This document shows positions 35,956-47,575 of a stretch of DNA of 64,000 nt, piece by piece. This DNA comes from Saccopteryx bilineata (Eukaryota; Chordata; Mammalia; Chiroptera; Emballonuridae), in contig NC_089492.1 in assembly GCF_036850765.1 (NCBI RefSeq), forward strand, positions 72,604,482-72,668,481, in the 5' to 3' direction. Position 1 is the first letter of the stretch. Each line of letters opens with the position of its first letter. The position numbers and the translations under genes are program-made. The notes beneath the pieces were generated by a model, which had not been told where the DNA came from, ran no database searches, and was given only the letters and a program-made list of their open reading frames with translations.

Positions 35956-35995
<40 letters not shown>

Positions 35996-36127
35996 AACAT
36001 TGATTTATTGTTCTACTTATCCATGCACCCACTGGTTGATTCTTGTATGTGTCCTGACCTAGGATTGAACCAGCAACCCTGGCACATGTGGATGACACTC
36101 TAACCAACTGAACTACCCAGCCAGGGC
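35928..36127 (-). repeat. Ves-like tRNA SINE, old
   Basis: On the minus strand: 'ggccctggctgggtagttc' head, 'ggttcaatcctaggtcagg' B-box region, 'aaccagtgggtgcatgg', then an extended GA/CT tract and T-rich tail. This is the usual bat Ves layout. Confidence 0.75.
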
Positions 36128-36164
36128 CAAGTTTGCTATTTTCTTTAAACAAAAATTTAAGCCC

Positions 36165-36345
36165 TGGCTGGGTATCTCAGTGGTTACAGTGTCATCTTTA
36201 AGAGCCAAGATTGTGGGTTTGATCCCCGATCAGGAAAAATACAAGAATCAACCAATGAATGAATAACTGAGTGAAACAACAAATTTATTTTTTTTCTCTT
36301 TCTCTAGCTTCCTCTCTCTCTAAAAACAACCAATCAACAATTTGC
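36165..36345 (+). repeat. Ves-like tRNA SINE, old
   Basis: Head 'gccctggctgggtatctcag', B box 'ggtttgatcccc', 'atcaaccaatgaatgaat' and a CT-rich tail. It lies just downstream of, and inverted relative to, the SINE at 35928-36127. Confidence 0.75.
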
Positions 36346-38925
36346 AAAAATTTAAGAATAAATATCTATCCAAATATATATCAAATTAAATTCCCAATTC
36401 CATTCATTTCCTAATATCTAAAATGAAAACATTCTGGTCCCAAATATTAAACATAAGAGTAACCTAGAATACTTAGACTTCCTCAAGATATCATAAACCA
36501 ATTAGGGGTTCATTTCCAAGACTTTTATGACAAGCCTGCTTTGCTGCTTTTTATTAGGTGGTGGGAATTTCTTATATTTTACTTCTTACACCTGCTTTGC
36601 TGTAAGTGTCCGCTAGGTGGAGATATAATTATATTTTTCTTAGGGTTAAGACTACTTGAACATGTATGATTCTTTATGAAAGGAATATTCATCTTCAAAA
36701 TTTGAACATGCACCTTTTAATTGGTGTTTTATAAATACCCTGATTTCAATCTGTGTTTTTCCTATTGTTCTTTTTATCAGTGTACATTTTTTTTGCTCCT
36801 GTGTTTTGGAGTCTAAAATATAGATGATTGAATTGATTTCATGTCTATAATTTCCTTCTATAAATGCAAATATACAATTGAATGAGTATTCTCAATTCCA
36901 GAGCATAGTTAAACATAATCCTAGGCATTATGTAGAGATGCTTTGAGACTAAGCACAGGTTGTTGGCAGGGATTTAATTGAAGGGTTTAGAGAAAAAGAG
37001 GTAAAGAGATTTTCTTTCTTCTCTAAGCCAGGTAAGAAGGCTCCACTCAGCAATCTGCTGCCAGGGAACGGAGGGTATCAAAGCCAATGAAGTGCTTCAC
37101 GGACTCTCATGATCCCTCTTCATAAAGATCTGCCTTTTCTCTCTCCGTTTTCCTTCTCTCTTCTTTCTTTCTCTTTCTTTTTGCTCTTTCTTTGCCCAGA
37201 TGGATAGACACAGATATATATATGACATACATTTGTGTTATATTTTTACATGATGCAATTTATATTGCAGTGACATATCCCATTAACTTACACAGTTAAG
37301 GCCTTATTTTAAAAAGCAAGAAATAAGAGTAGTATCATCTGACTTTCATGTGGGTGCTTGTTTTAAGGGAAACTACTTGTTAATTACATATTACCAGAAA
37401 TGTAAGCATTATATTTCCTCCTCTTGTTCTTTGCAAGAGATCAAAATGTTTTCTTGTTCATGTGCCTTCCTGGAAATCAGAGACTTTAGCTCTTCGGGCA
37501 GAAGGCAGAAGGAGAGGTTTTCCCTTACTTAAGAACAAACTAGATTTAAAACAAAGGACCTAGAACGACTGTCTTAAATCGAAGGGTGGCAAAATGCCAA
37601 GTACTAGTTTAATGTGAGGTTCTGAGTTACCAAGCACAATGGATAAAGCCTGGAAGACAGTGTGTCTCACTCTCTTCCCAAGAATCACAATGCTAAAGTT
37701 CAAGGATCTTTTTGACAAGACTATGTCCCACCTATTGACATAATCATGCAGAAGTGCAGTTGTAATGACAGCTCCTGGACCAAAGATGTGTTGAAAAACA
37801 CACACACACACATACACACAAAAGTAAAAGAAACTGGATTGCTTTGCTCTGGTAAATTGTTTAAGCTCATTAACTACATTTGATCATAATGCATAAATGC
37901 ACCAATGTCTCTACGGTTTAAGGAAACATTATTCTCCTGTCATCTCTGTGGTTGTCTGTGCCTGTGGCCCTTTAATTCTGCATTGCCATGCTCACAGTAA
38001 GTTTAGCCAGCCATTTTTAAAGGAGCCTGACATTTTAAAGATAAAATAACATTTTGTATATAAAAAGTAAGTAAATCATGCTCAGTGAAACACAACCTTT
38101 TCCAGTACGAGTCTTGGACCAATCTCTATTGTTACAATCAGTGATAAAATTGTCCTTAGATTCTAAAAGCTTTTAAAGCCTAAAGCATTTAAGTTGAGCT
38201 TATTTCTCAAAATCCTCAATTGCTTCCAGTTGGTAGCATTATCGCAAAGATAATGTTTAATGGGTTTTGACTTTTCATTTAATTCCTAATTGGAATAGAG
38301 TCAAATGTTACTTATTATGAAAATGTTGCATTCTATAACCACACAACATAAATCATCAAAAAGACAAAGAGTCAATCTTCACACCTGTATAAACAAATGA
38401 AAAAACAATAACAACATACTATTGCTGTTGCAAAAGACAGGCACATGGACTTAATAAGCATTTCTTTACCATTCCCCCCACCTCTATTTTTGGGGCACTT
38501 TCTTTAAGACATGCAAGTAATGAAAGGTAAAAAAAAAAGAAAATAACTAAATAGTAAATATTTGTTTATACTTTTTATATTTGGATTATATATTAATTCT
38601 CACTACTGTTCTTATACTGAGGCCAAAACAGCTGTGATTGATTCTGGCCTCCAAGTTAAAAAAAAATCCCATGAATTTCAAGTAATTTCTCCCTAACTCT
38701 TTCTTCTGCTACACGCTGACCTCTCGTCTCACACAGACTCACTCTCAATTCTTTCACATTATATTTAAAAACACAGGGATAATGAAAAAGGTTCCAGACT
38801 ACATTTTATTTTTGTGACTCCTTAGGATACCTGAGCCAGGAGTAATTCTTACTATTAAGTTACATTTTTGTTGTTGTTATTAGACACCTTTTATGAGCTA
38901 GGTAGTTTATATACATGATCTCTGA
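36346..38925. other. Low-copy DNA, no gene seen
   Basis: A short CA microsatellite sits at 37799-37820. Otherwise there is nothing I can define. Confidence 0.4.
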
Positions 38926-38929
38926 TTAC

Positions 38930-39090
38930 AAACTGCACTGTGTGACCTGAAATGATGGCTGCAGTACTTACTAATCTGACTTTGGTCAAATTATTTTAAG
39001 TACTTCTCAATTAATCTTACCCATAAAATTAAAAGAATACATGCTTAATTTTAATGTTAATTGAGTTAATGCATGCAAAAAGTCCTTAGA
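38930..39090 (+). repeat. MIR-like fragment
   Basis: 'ctgactttggtcaaatt' and later 'gagttaatgcatgcaaaa' follow the MIR core and 3' order. Strongly diverged. Confidence 0.45.
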
Positions 39091-39489
39091 AATGTGAGAA
39101 TGAAAGTAAAATGTTACCTATTATTAGAAATATATTGAGTCTAGATATGTTTAAGCATTTTTTTTTATTGGCTTACTTTCTAATATTCATGTATAGTATA
39201 TTGGCATTCTCCTTTTCTTCTTTAATGTGGCATTTCCTTTCTCTAAAACACAAAGATTTTATTGTTTGGTTTCCTAGGGGAATTGAGAGCTATGGCTTTC
39301 AATGTGAGTTTCTCAAAGTTTTGAACTTTACACAGAAAATAGAGCTTAGGTGATGGGGACCAGAGTGTGGCACGCCATTCTTGATCACCACCGTGCAACA
39401 AGAATGAGAACTGGTTCTATTTCTAATTAAGAAAGAAATAAGAGTATTATTTGTATGAATTGACATTGAATTCACAATTATTTATCCTT

Positions 39490-39665
39490 ACTTTGTTTTA
39501 TTTGAACCCCACAATAACAGGGTAAAGTAGGCATCACTAGTTACAAATAAAAAAACATAAGACAACGGAAGCTCAGAGACTTAAATAACTTGTGAAGACT
39601 CACTTAGCAGGAAAGCGTGGAACTGTATCTGGGAAGCAGGTTTTCTATATCCAGAGCTCCTACTA
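39490..39665 (-). repeat. MIR fragment
   Basis: 'acccca caataacagggtaaagtaggcat', 'gaagctcagagacttaaata' and 'acttgtgaagactcactta' are the complement of the MIR core. Confidence 0.65.
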
Positions 39666-39986
39666 CTAAATAGATCATTAGGACTTTAATGGACCTTCAA
39701 ATTTCCTAGTCTAAATTGTTATTTATTCAATGAGAAGATGGAGGACAGAGAGAAAGGAACCTGGACAATATGACAGAGAGGGAGAGCTAGAACAAGCCCC
39801 CTTAGTGGTAATTTTTTATTTATTGGTCTTTTTTTTTCTGTATTACAATATTAAACAGCTTCTTTTTAACTAGCAAAGGTGAGAATGTCTAAAATTTTAA
39901 TAAAACAACCTTTCAATACTTATGACAAATTACACAACTAACACAATTCTGTGATGCAGAGACAAAGAAAAATGGTGTTCACTGTT

Positions 39987-40324
39987 TGCCTGCCGTTGGG
40001 AAAATAGCTGTGTTAGGCTTGCTTGCTCATGTTTTGCCTGATGTGTGTGGGCACGTGGCAGCGCGGCTTGTGCATAGTCTATGTAAGGCTATGGGTACCT
40101 GCCCTCAGGATGATTTGTGGATCGCCTGCCCACCACTGTGAAGGGTCGCTTTTGCTGTTCATTCGCCTGCTGCTGTGAGAAGAGGTTTCCCCTGCCTGTT
40201 TGCTCATCTGCCATTGTGAGACTTGATTAAACGGTAATTGTCCAGCGTTTTCTAGCTCCTCAGTTTCTCTAACATCCACCTGAGTCCAGTGTGAACCTGC
40301 CTGGCCTCAGCCATTGGCATTATA
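39987..40324 (+). repeat. Solo LTR, family Y (copy 1)
   Basis: It begins TGCCTGCCGTTGGGAAAA and ends near 'ggcattata'. It shares ordered blocks with 42251-42636: 'agctgtgttagg', 'gcacgtggca', 'ggtttcccc', 'tgataaacggg' or 'gattaaacggt', 'ctcctcagtt' and 'ctgcctggcctc'. Polyadenylation-signal-like ATTAAA is at about 40227. No target duplication could be confirmed. Confidence 0.6.
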
Positions 40325-40904
40325 CCCTCATAAGAGGGTCAAAGCTTTATAACTTAAGACCTTAAATTTTGTTATTTGTACAGTGGGGTTAGCAAGTGTG
40401 GTTATTAACTGGGCCTTATGATAGCAGTTCTTTCCATTGTGGGTCTCTCACAAAACTCTAGTTTGCTTTATATAGAGCCCAGGTGTTTTTTTTTAACCCC
40501 CATAGAATCTAAAAGAGAAACAGTACAGGAGATATAAAGCAGGCCAAACTTCCTCCTGCAGCGAGAAGCAGAAGAAACCCTTCTCCGTGGACCTTGCGTT
40601 ATTTTAAATGACGACATAGGGATTAATATCCATATACATGATGAGAGGAGAAACACATTTTCCTAATAGCATCTCCATTTGGATGTCAAATGGATGTGGA
40701 TAACATTGAATTTAAAGGGGTTACACTATATCTCAAAAATTTGGGGGGGGCGCGGTATGTGAAGCATCCTAAGACTTTATTCATGTAATTAAGGCTTTGT
40801 AGATAAAAGTGATGAGGTAGATATAAAGAGAAAGGTCCAGAAGGATGCATGTAGCCCTCTCAGACTGGATTAAATGTGATTATGTGCAGAATTTAGATTT
40901 ATTT
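40325..40904. other. Low-copy DNA, no gene seen
   Basis: Nothing recognisable except a G-run at 40742-40750. Confidence 0.4.
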
Positions 40905-41050
40905 GCTTATTTATTTGTTCATTTTTATTCATTCATTTAATAATATATTTATGCAGCATTATTGATTCTACTAAGTATACATGTCTGTGCTAAGAGCAAC
41001 TGAGGAACAAACAGAAAAGGTACAATCTGTCTTCTAAGAAACTAGGCAGG
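40905..41050 (-). repeat. L2-like 3' end fragment
   Basis: 'ttcattcatttaataatata', 'gtctgtgctaagag' and 'acaatctgtcttctaagaaa' follow the reverse of the L2 3' end. Confidence 0.55.
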
Positions 41051-41072
41051 AACTAAAGTATCAATACAAATG

Positions 41073-41392
41073 CATTTGAATCTTGAACAATGTAGGGGGT
41101 AGGGGTGCTAACCCCTGTACAGTTGCAAATCCTCTGCAACTATTGACTTCCCAAAACTTACCTACAGTTGGCCTTTGGAACCTATGGATTTAATTCACTG
41201 AAGATCTCAAACATTATTTTCAATCCAGTTAGGAATCTGGGGCTGCAAATGCAAAAATATCGTTTTGATCCAGTGGTAGATGGAATCTGCAGATGAAAAA
41301 CCCAAGAGTAGGAATTGCCGACTGTGTTGGTTGAAAATCCTGATGTAAGTGGACTCACTCAGCTCGAACCCCTGTTGCTCAAGAGTGGCCTG
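41073..41392. mobile_element. Tigger-like (pogo) non-autonomous element, about 320 bp
   Basis: Left end 'tcttgaacaatgtaggggg' and right end 'cctgttgctcaagag' form an inverted repeat like the Tigger terminus. The inner part 'cagttggcctttgga...' also pairs with '...gaattgccgactg'. A TA follows the right end and has decayed on the left. Old and diverged, no coding capacity. Confidence 0.65.
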
Positions 41393-41689
41393 CCTATGTT
41401 ACCAAGATGAGAGCCATAAGCGTCCTGAGAATTCACTGTAAATGAGGTTCAGCAGTGGCAATAAGAAACAGGAATGTGTCCTCGTGGAAGGCATATTAGG
41501 GGATGGTTCATGCAGGGGGTAGAGTTTGGTTAATTAGAGGGGAAATAGCTTGGGTTTGTGGAGGTGACGGCTGGGCATTGGCAGAAAGGGCACAGAGGAC
41601 TGTCCGCAGGAAGGCGGGCACAATAGTGGGTGAGGAGGACGAGAGGCCTTGATTTTGACCAGAGCAAAGAGAAAAGGTTATACTTTTAA

Positions 41690-41760
41690 AATTTTTATTT
41701 TTATTTTTATTGAACTTATTGGGATGATATTGGTTAATAAAATTATACAGCCCCCCCCAC
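41690..41760 (-). repeat. L1 3' UTR end fragment
   Basis: 'ttattgggatgatattggtt' followed by 'aataaaattatacag' is the complement of a bat-type L1 3' terminus, followed by a short C-run and CA tract. Confidence 0.65.
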
Positions 41761-41910
41761 ACACACACACACAGCTGTCAGTCTGTTCTCTGTATCTATG
41801 AGTCTGTTTCTTAGTTTAATTCTGTTTAAGTGAGCCATTTTTTTTTTTCTGAAGCTAGAAACGGGGAGAGACAGTCAGACAGACTGCCGCATGCGCCCGA
41901 CCCGGTCCGC

Positions 41911-41923
41911 CCACCAGGGGGCG
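41911..41923 (+). promoter_or_regulatory. CTCF-core-like motif in SINE A (first of two)
   Basis: Exact CCACCAGGGGGCG. Confidence 0.5.
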
Positions 41924-41932
41924 ACGCTCTGC

Positions 41933-41945
41933 CCACCAGGGGGCG
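41933..41945 (+). promoter_or_regulatory. CTCF-core-like motif in SINE A (second of two)
   Basis: Exact CCACCAGGGGGCG, 22 bp after the first and in the same orientation. Confidence 0.5.
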
Positions 41946-42250
41946 ATGCTCTGCCCCTCTGGGGCGTCGCTCTGCCGCGACCAGAGCCACTCTAGCGCCT
42001 GGGGCAGAGGCCAAGGAGCCATCCCCAGTGCCCCGGACATCTTTGCTCCAATGGAGCCTCGGCTGCCGGAGGGGAAGAGAGAGACAGAGAGGAAGGAGAG
42101 GGGGAGGGGTGGAGAAGTAGATGGGCGCTTCTCCTGTGTGCCCTGGCCGGGAATCCAACCCGGGACTTCTGCACTCCAGGCCGACGCTCTACCACTGAGC
42201 CAACCGGCCAGGGCTGAGCAATTTATGTGTAGACATTTATCTCAAACACA

Positions 42251-42636
42251 TACCTGCCATGGGGAAAACAGCTGTGTTAGGTTTGCTCACTGTTTTCCAG
42301 GCTGCAAGCGCTTTGCACGATTAGTGCGTGAGCACGTGGCATGCCACGTGTGCGTCTCAATGAAGAGCTAGGCTGCTTTCACTCAGCAGTGATTCTCCCA
42401 GATCGCTCCGCCCGCCAGGTGCGGCTCCCTGATTCCCTCAGTTGCCACCGTGAGGGGCCGTGTTCCTGATCCCTTGCACTCCACTGCAAAAGCAGGTTTC
42501 CCTTTGTTTATTCACTTGCCTGTCTCTGCAAGCCTCTGATAAACGGGAATGGCCCAACGCCTTCAGGCTCCGCAGTTCCTCTACCATCTGCCAGAATTCA
42601 AAGGGAATCTGCCTGGCCTCCACCACCAGCATTACA
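42251..42636 (+). repeat. Solo LTR, family Y (copy 2)
   Basis: Collinear with 39987-40324, same orientation, and much richer in CpG (for example 'gatcgctccgcccgcc'). It ends near 'agcattaca'. The sequence between the two LTRs is unrelated to retrovirus, so these look like two solo LTRs and not a provirus. Confidence 0.6.
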
Positions 42637-43804
42637 CCTGCGGAGGTGAGCAACGACGAATGTAGAGGACTTCCACTGCTGCGTTACTGACGTACCACAT
42701 GTTTCTGAGACCTGAGTACTGGCAAGCAGGTGAAACATTAGGGCACTCCCACACAGGGGGACTACTACTGGGCAACTGTTAAAACAGTCAGGCAAGTGGA
42801 AGAAACAACAGAAATACACCTAGGCCTTGTCCTATGCACTTGTAGCTGCAGCCTGCACGATATATTAATATCTACTGGAAAAAACCCAGCACATGGGGTT
42901 ATGTGCATTGTGTTAACCAGTTGTGAAGAAAACAAGCAGGCTTTAAGCGTATTGGGTTAGAGATGTGAAGACCCCTCTGGGAGAACACCCAGTCAATCCA
43001 GAGATGGGCTCTGGGGAGAGGAGCCGTCTGCTGGGGAAGCTTGGGAGAAAGAGGTGTTTTCCACTGAGTCCCATTCAATACTTTTCATTTTTATAGATAC
43101 TCAAGAATTTATAATATAGATAGCTTCAAGTTTATCTAGAGACAAATTGTGGAAAGTTAAGTTTTCGACAATACAGGGGAAGGAAAAAACCTAAAATCCA
43201 AACTAGTTGGAAGCTCTGGCGTTGACTTTTTTTTCTTTCTTTTTTAATAGTAAATGTCCTGGGTGTGCTCAAAGGCAGAAGTGAGGAGATGGATGGAGGG
43301 AGAGGAAATGAAATAGAAGGTAAGTGAAAATTATAGGATTTAGGGCAGAAGTGGAAAGGCTGGTCGCTGAGAAGACAAATGTCCTTTCTTTGAGGTGTCT
43401 AAACAGACCACTGAATCACACATTTTGGATGAAAGCTGGCGGGGTCATTTCTGTGGTTTGTTTTTGTATGGATAGCAGTGACTGGGAAAATTTGTGGGCA
43501 GAGTGCCTTACCTGATAAGAGGTGAAGGCACAGTTGCTTTGAGGCACAGGGTGGATGGTTGGGGTCTGTAACTGAACAACTGCTTTCCTAGACACTACGT
43601 TTTAGTAGCAGCACTGTGTGTGGCTAAGCAGGAGGTGGGAGATGATCAAGGAGGGAAGGCTTGGTATGGAGATTTAGAAACAAGCATGTCAGCTATTCCT
43701 AAGGGCCACATGTTTTTCTCATCTCTCGATATCTCACTGATAAATGGGTACAGGGATGTACCCTACCCAGCTAATTAGTTTGCTGTGTGAATAAATCAGG
43801 TAAG
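42637..43804. other. Low-copy DNA, no gene seen
   Basis: A short open frame at 43324-43515 has no recognisable family. Part of 42640-43010 could be retroviral internal sequence following the LTR, but I could not identify a primer-binding site or gene. Confidence 0.35.
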
Positions 43805-43812
43805 TGTATAGA

Positions 43813-44143
43813 CCAGGGGTCCCCAAACTTTTTACAAAGGGGGCCAGTTCACCGTCCCTCAGTTCATTGGAGGGCCGGACTACAAAAAAAACTATGAACA
43901 AATCCCTATGCACACTGCACATATCTTATTTTAAAGTAAAAAAACAAAACGGGAAGAAATACAATATTTAAAATAACAAACAAGTAAATTTAAATCAACA
44001 AACTGACCAGTATTTCAATGGGAACTATGCTCCTCCACTGACCACCTATGAAAGAGGTGCCCCTTCCAGAAGTGCGGCGGGGGCCAGATAAATGGCCTCA
44101 GGGGGCCACATGTGGCCCGCGGGCCGTAGTTTGGGGACCCCTG
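43813..44143. mobile_element. Non-autonomous hAT element (331 bp)
   Basis: Perfect inverted ends, CAGGGGTCCCCAAACTTTTT on the left and CAGGGGTCCCCAAACTACGG read from the right. Perfect 8-bp target duplications GTATAGAC at 43805-43812 and 44144-44151. No coding capacity. A shorter relative is at 48197-48388. Confidence 0.95.
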
Positions 44144-44151
44144 GTATAGAC

Positions 44152-46803
44152 AATATCTTGGAAAAGAGGTGTAAAATATTATTCAAAGACAAGGGAAATA
44201 GAAAAATACAGATGGAAAATAGTTTGGTTAATTTTTGTAGTCTCTGATAATAGTTTTACTGATGGCAAAATTTGAAATTAAGCTGTGGTTTATTCAGTCC
44301 ATATAAGATAGTTTAATATTTACTATATTACTAAATTCACTGCACTTACACTAAAAATGGGCAGGTAAAATATAAAATCTAATAGGATTCATTTTGTTTT
44401 AATTTATATTAATCTCAACATAACATTTGATACATATTTGGTGAATGAATGACCACTGATGACCACAGAAGAAATTGGAGAGTTGCTATGAATTTTACCC
44501 TCTCTTGTCTCAAATTTTAGGGACCAATCTAAATGTACATGAAAAGATATATAAAAACTGTTAGAATAATAAAATCCCAGTACAGTGGCATACAGGGCAC
44601 ATTTAGTTATGGTTTTTGAAATTTGAGGGGCAGGGAATAAGAATCTTGGATTAAAGAGCATGAAAGGCAATATTTTAAAACTTAGAATATTGAAGAAAAT
44701 GTTTTAAAAGAGAACCACTGTTGAAGATACCACTGTCTCCATTCTATCACCTATCTCTCTATCAACTATCTGTCATCTGTATATGCATGTGTGTGCATGT
44801 GTGTATGACTTAGTAAATAAGAAAACTAACTAGAGCAATATAAGTTCCCTTAATAGGTTCAGTATTAAACCATAAACAACTGATGAAGCAGAGAGTCACA
44901 ACTAATGAAAATTAGTATCTCGGCTCTGATAAAATAAATTTCACAGTCATATTGGGAATAGCACATATTTTCAGGAAATAAATAAAATTTGAGATAAATA
45001 AGACAGGACCTGAATCATGACAAGCATTCTCCCTGTGATTTTTGATTAAATACCTCACCGTTACCCTAAGGAAATATTTCAAAAATGTTATCCAGTCAGT
45101 TAAACACCCTTCCTAATTCTTGTCATATCAATTGACCATGTCAGAATTATTACCGACTCCTTTATATTTTTGTTTATATCAACTTTAATTTGAATTAGAA
45201 TTTTTGAAAGCAGTCTCTTCCTACACAACTATTTCTGTGAAACATTGAGTTTGCTATTATAGTTAGTTATGTTGCTTCTAATACAGATAAAGTAAATTTA
45301 TAAATAGTAAACAATAGTCATTTGTTTTTCTCCTAAATTGTATTAAACACTATAATTTAAACCACATTTATTAACTCTTGCATAGGGAGAAGGAACAATT
45401 GCAAAAAAACCACATTACTTTGTTACTAATCTATTTAGATAAACAATAAACATTATATATGTAATTTAAACATTATATATGTAACATTATATATGTAAAC
45501 ATTATATATGTAAAGTATGTATATAAAGAAGTAGCACCAGAATTCTTATTAGAGAATACCTACAATGACTGTAGGAGACGTAGTGAAACTCAGGGTCTAG
45601 GCAAGTAATTTGGTTCTTTGCAATGAACTCGTCTCAAGGAAAGATGAACTGAGACATGACGGTATGCTTCAGGGAGGACTTAGGCTCAGTCACGGTGGAA
45701 TCTGTGACAGGGCAGAATGTATTTCAACCGTACAGAGAACATGGTAGCCAGGTCACACTTTGACAGTGGGTCACCCTGTTCTGTGGAAGAACAGTGGCTA
45801 TCCTCATTGTTGCAATGCAAACTGTTCCTCGCTTCCCACCCTCTCCAGTTTTCAGTGTTGTTTCAACACTTACTGTTCATTGGTGTGAGCAAGAACTTTG
45901 TATGCACAAAGGCTGGCCTAGAAGCATGGTCACGAGGCCAGTGTGACTATGGGAATTCACATTCTTCCCTAAGAATTTTCGGACTCAGTGCAGAATTCAG
46001 GGTTGTGAACGATTTCAGACTCGCGTCAATCTTATTACAGTTAGTTCTTCTAGTACAAAAGTGTGGGTTCAGTTCTCAGTAAGTTCACTTTTGTTTTTGT
46101 TAGTTTTTATAGCGTTTCCAGAGAATCAGCCTGTGCGGTTTTTAGAAAAAGGCAATTGGAGTCAATGGGAACTCATAACATTGCAGGTACAAGTCCTGGC
46201 GTCAGGGCAGGTTGATCAAACTTTGCATTTGTGAAGAAGCTGCGGTGGTGGCACCCCCCACGAGCCTCCTCCCACACACACTGAGGAGTCTCCGCTGTGT
46301 TTGGGTGGATTCTCCTAGGAGCTGATTTTGAGACAAAGCTTCAAGTGCAAATAGTTTTATCTGGAATGTGCAGGAAACACCAAAGGCAAGTGAGTGAGTT
46401 TAATCTCTAAAGGGAACTTTGAGAAATGCTCTCTTCTTAGAATATCTCACTCAGTGAGCTGGGGTTTGTACTCAACTCCCAAGATCATTTCTTAAAGGGG
46501 TGGGGAGTTAATATCAATTTCCTGGGTATGTCCAGGCTGCTACATGTGGGCCAAGTGGCAAGATGAAAAGACCTCCCAGGCACACGTGGCCCCAGGCAGC
46601 AGACTTGCATCTGCAAGTTGGCAGCAGTGCACTGGATGAGTCAGGACCACAGGATGGGAGCAAAGGAACCTACAGCATCTGCCCCAGTAGCTAAATAGGC
46701 AAAGTTTTCTCCGTTGTTCTGCCGTAGGGGTAAGAACGAAAGGGATCAGAAAACCCTGACTTCCTTCCAGCTTCAGGCCACCTACTCTGACACAGTGCTG
46801 CCA
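44152..46803. other. Low-copy DNA, no gene called
   Basis: Contains a small tandem repeat at 45447-45514. A 121-codon open frame at 45717-46082 has no recognisable domain and no convincing exon boundaries. Confidence 0.4.
45447..45514. repeat. Tandem repeat, unit about 15-20 bp
   Basis: AAACATTATATATGTAA-type units occur four times with small spacing changes. Confidence 0.85.
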
Positions 46804-46965
46804 AGTATTACCAGTGGTGGGACTCAAATAATTTAACAACTGGTTCTCTGACCTAATGACCATTTTAAGTATAAAAAAATATATACCGAAAGGTAGTTTA
46901 TCATTTCATGTATTTAATACGTAAATAAAAACAATAAAAGAGGTACACAAAACTAGATTATGTTA

Positions 46966-47345
46966 GGCCCTAACAGTATCTGTGGTAGAGCGTCGGCCTG
47001 GCGTGCGGAAGTCCCGGGTTCGATTCCCGGCCAGGGCACACAGGAGAGGCGCCCATCTGCTTCTCCACCCCTCCCCCTCTCCTTCCTCTTTGTCTCTCTC
47101 TTCCCTTCCCTCAGTCGAGGCTCCATTGGAGCAAAAGATGGCCCGGGCTCTGGGGATGGCTCCTTGGTCTCTGCCCCAGGCGCTAGAGTGGCTCTGGTCG
47201 CGAGGGAGGGATGCCTCGGATGGGCAGAGCATCGCCCCCTGGTGGGCGTGCCGGGCGGATCCCGGTCGGGTGCATGCGGGAGTCTGTCTGACTGTCTCCC
47301 CGTTTCCAACTTCAGAAAAATACAACCCCCCAAAAAAACAAGAAA
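46966..47345 (+). repeat. SINE family A nested in hAT element
   Basis: The head is partly altered ('ggccctaacagtatctgtgg') but the B box GGTTCGATTCC (47017-47027) is intact. AACTAGATTATGTTA-type target duplications flank it. Confidence 0.92.
47233..47245 (-). promoter_or_regulatory. CTCF-core-like motif in SINE A
   Basis: The plus strand reads CGCCCCCTGGTGG, an exact complement of the CTCF core. Confidence 0.5.
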
Positions 47346-47399
47346 AAACTAGATTATGTTATAAAAAAAGTTTTAAAATATTAATAAAAAAATATTAGG

Positions 47400-47575
47400 C
47401 CTGATCTGTGGTGGTGCAGTGTATAAAGCATGGACCTGGAACGCTGAGGTTGCCAGTTCGAAATCCTGGGTTTGCCTGATCAAGGCACATATGGGAGTTA
47501 ATGCTTTCTGTTCTTCCCCCTTCTCTCTCTCTCCCTTTCTCTTTCTGTCTCCTCTCTAAAAAAATAAAGTCTTCA
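47400..47575 (+). repeat. SINE family C nested in hAT element
   Basis: Starts 'cctgatctgtggtggtgcag', then 'gaggttgccagttcgaaatcc', a CT tract and an AATAAAG tail. Confidence 0.88.

Larger units (their letters stand above)
41835..42214 (-). repeat. SINE family A
   Basis: A well-preserved full-length copy ending 'gccaaccggccagggc'. Flanks TGAGCCATTT and TGAGCAATTT are the target duplication. It keeps two tandem copies of the CTCF-like block. Confidence 0.93.

Noticed and set aside
39987..42636. A provirus with paired LTRs
   Set aside because: Between the LTRs lie L2, Tigger-like, L1 and SINE sequences and no gag, pol or env; no shared target duplication.
45447..45514. CRISPR array
   Set aside because: Units are adjacent without unique spacers, and the genome is mammalian.
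45717..46082. A 121-codon exon
   Set aside because: No recognisable domain; the candidate splice sites are weak and no neighbouring exon was found.
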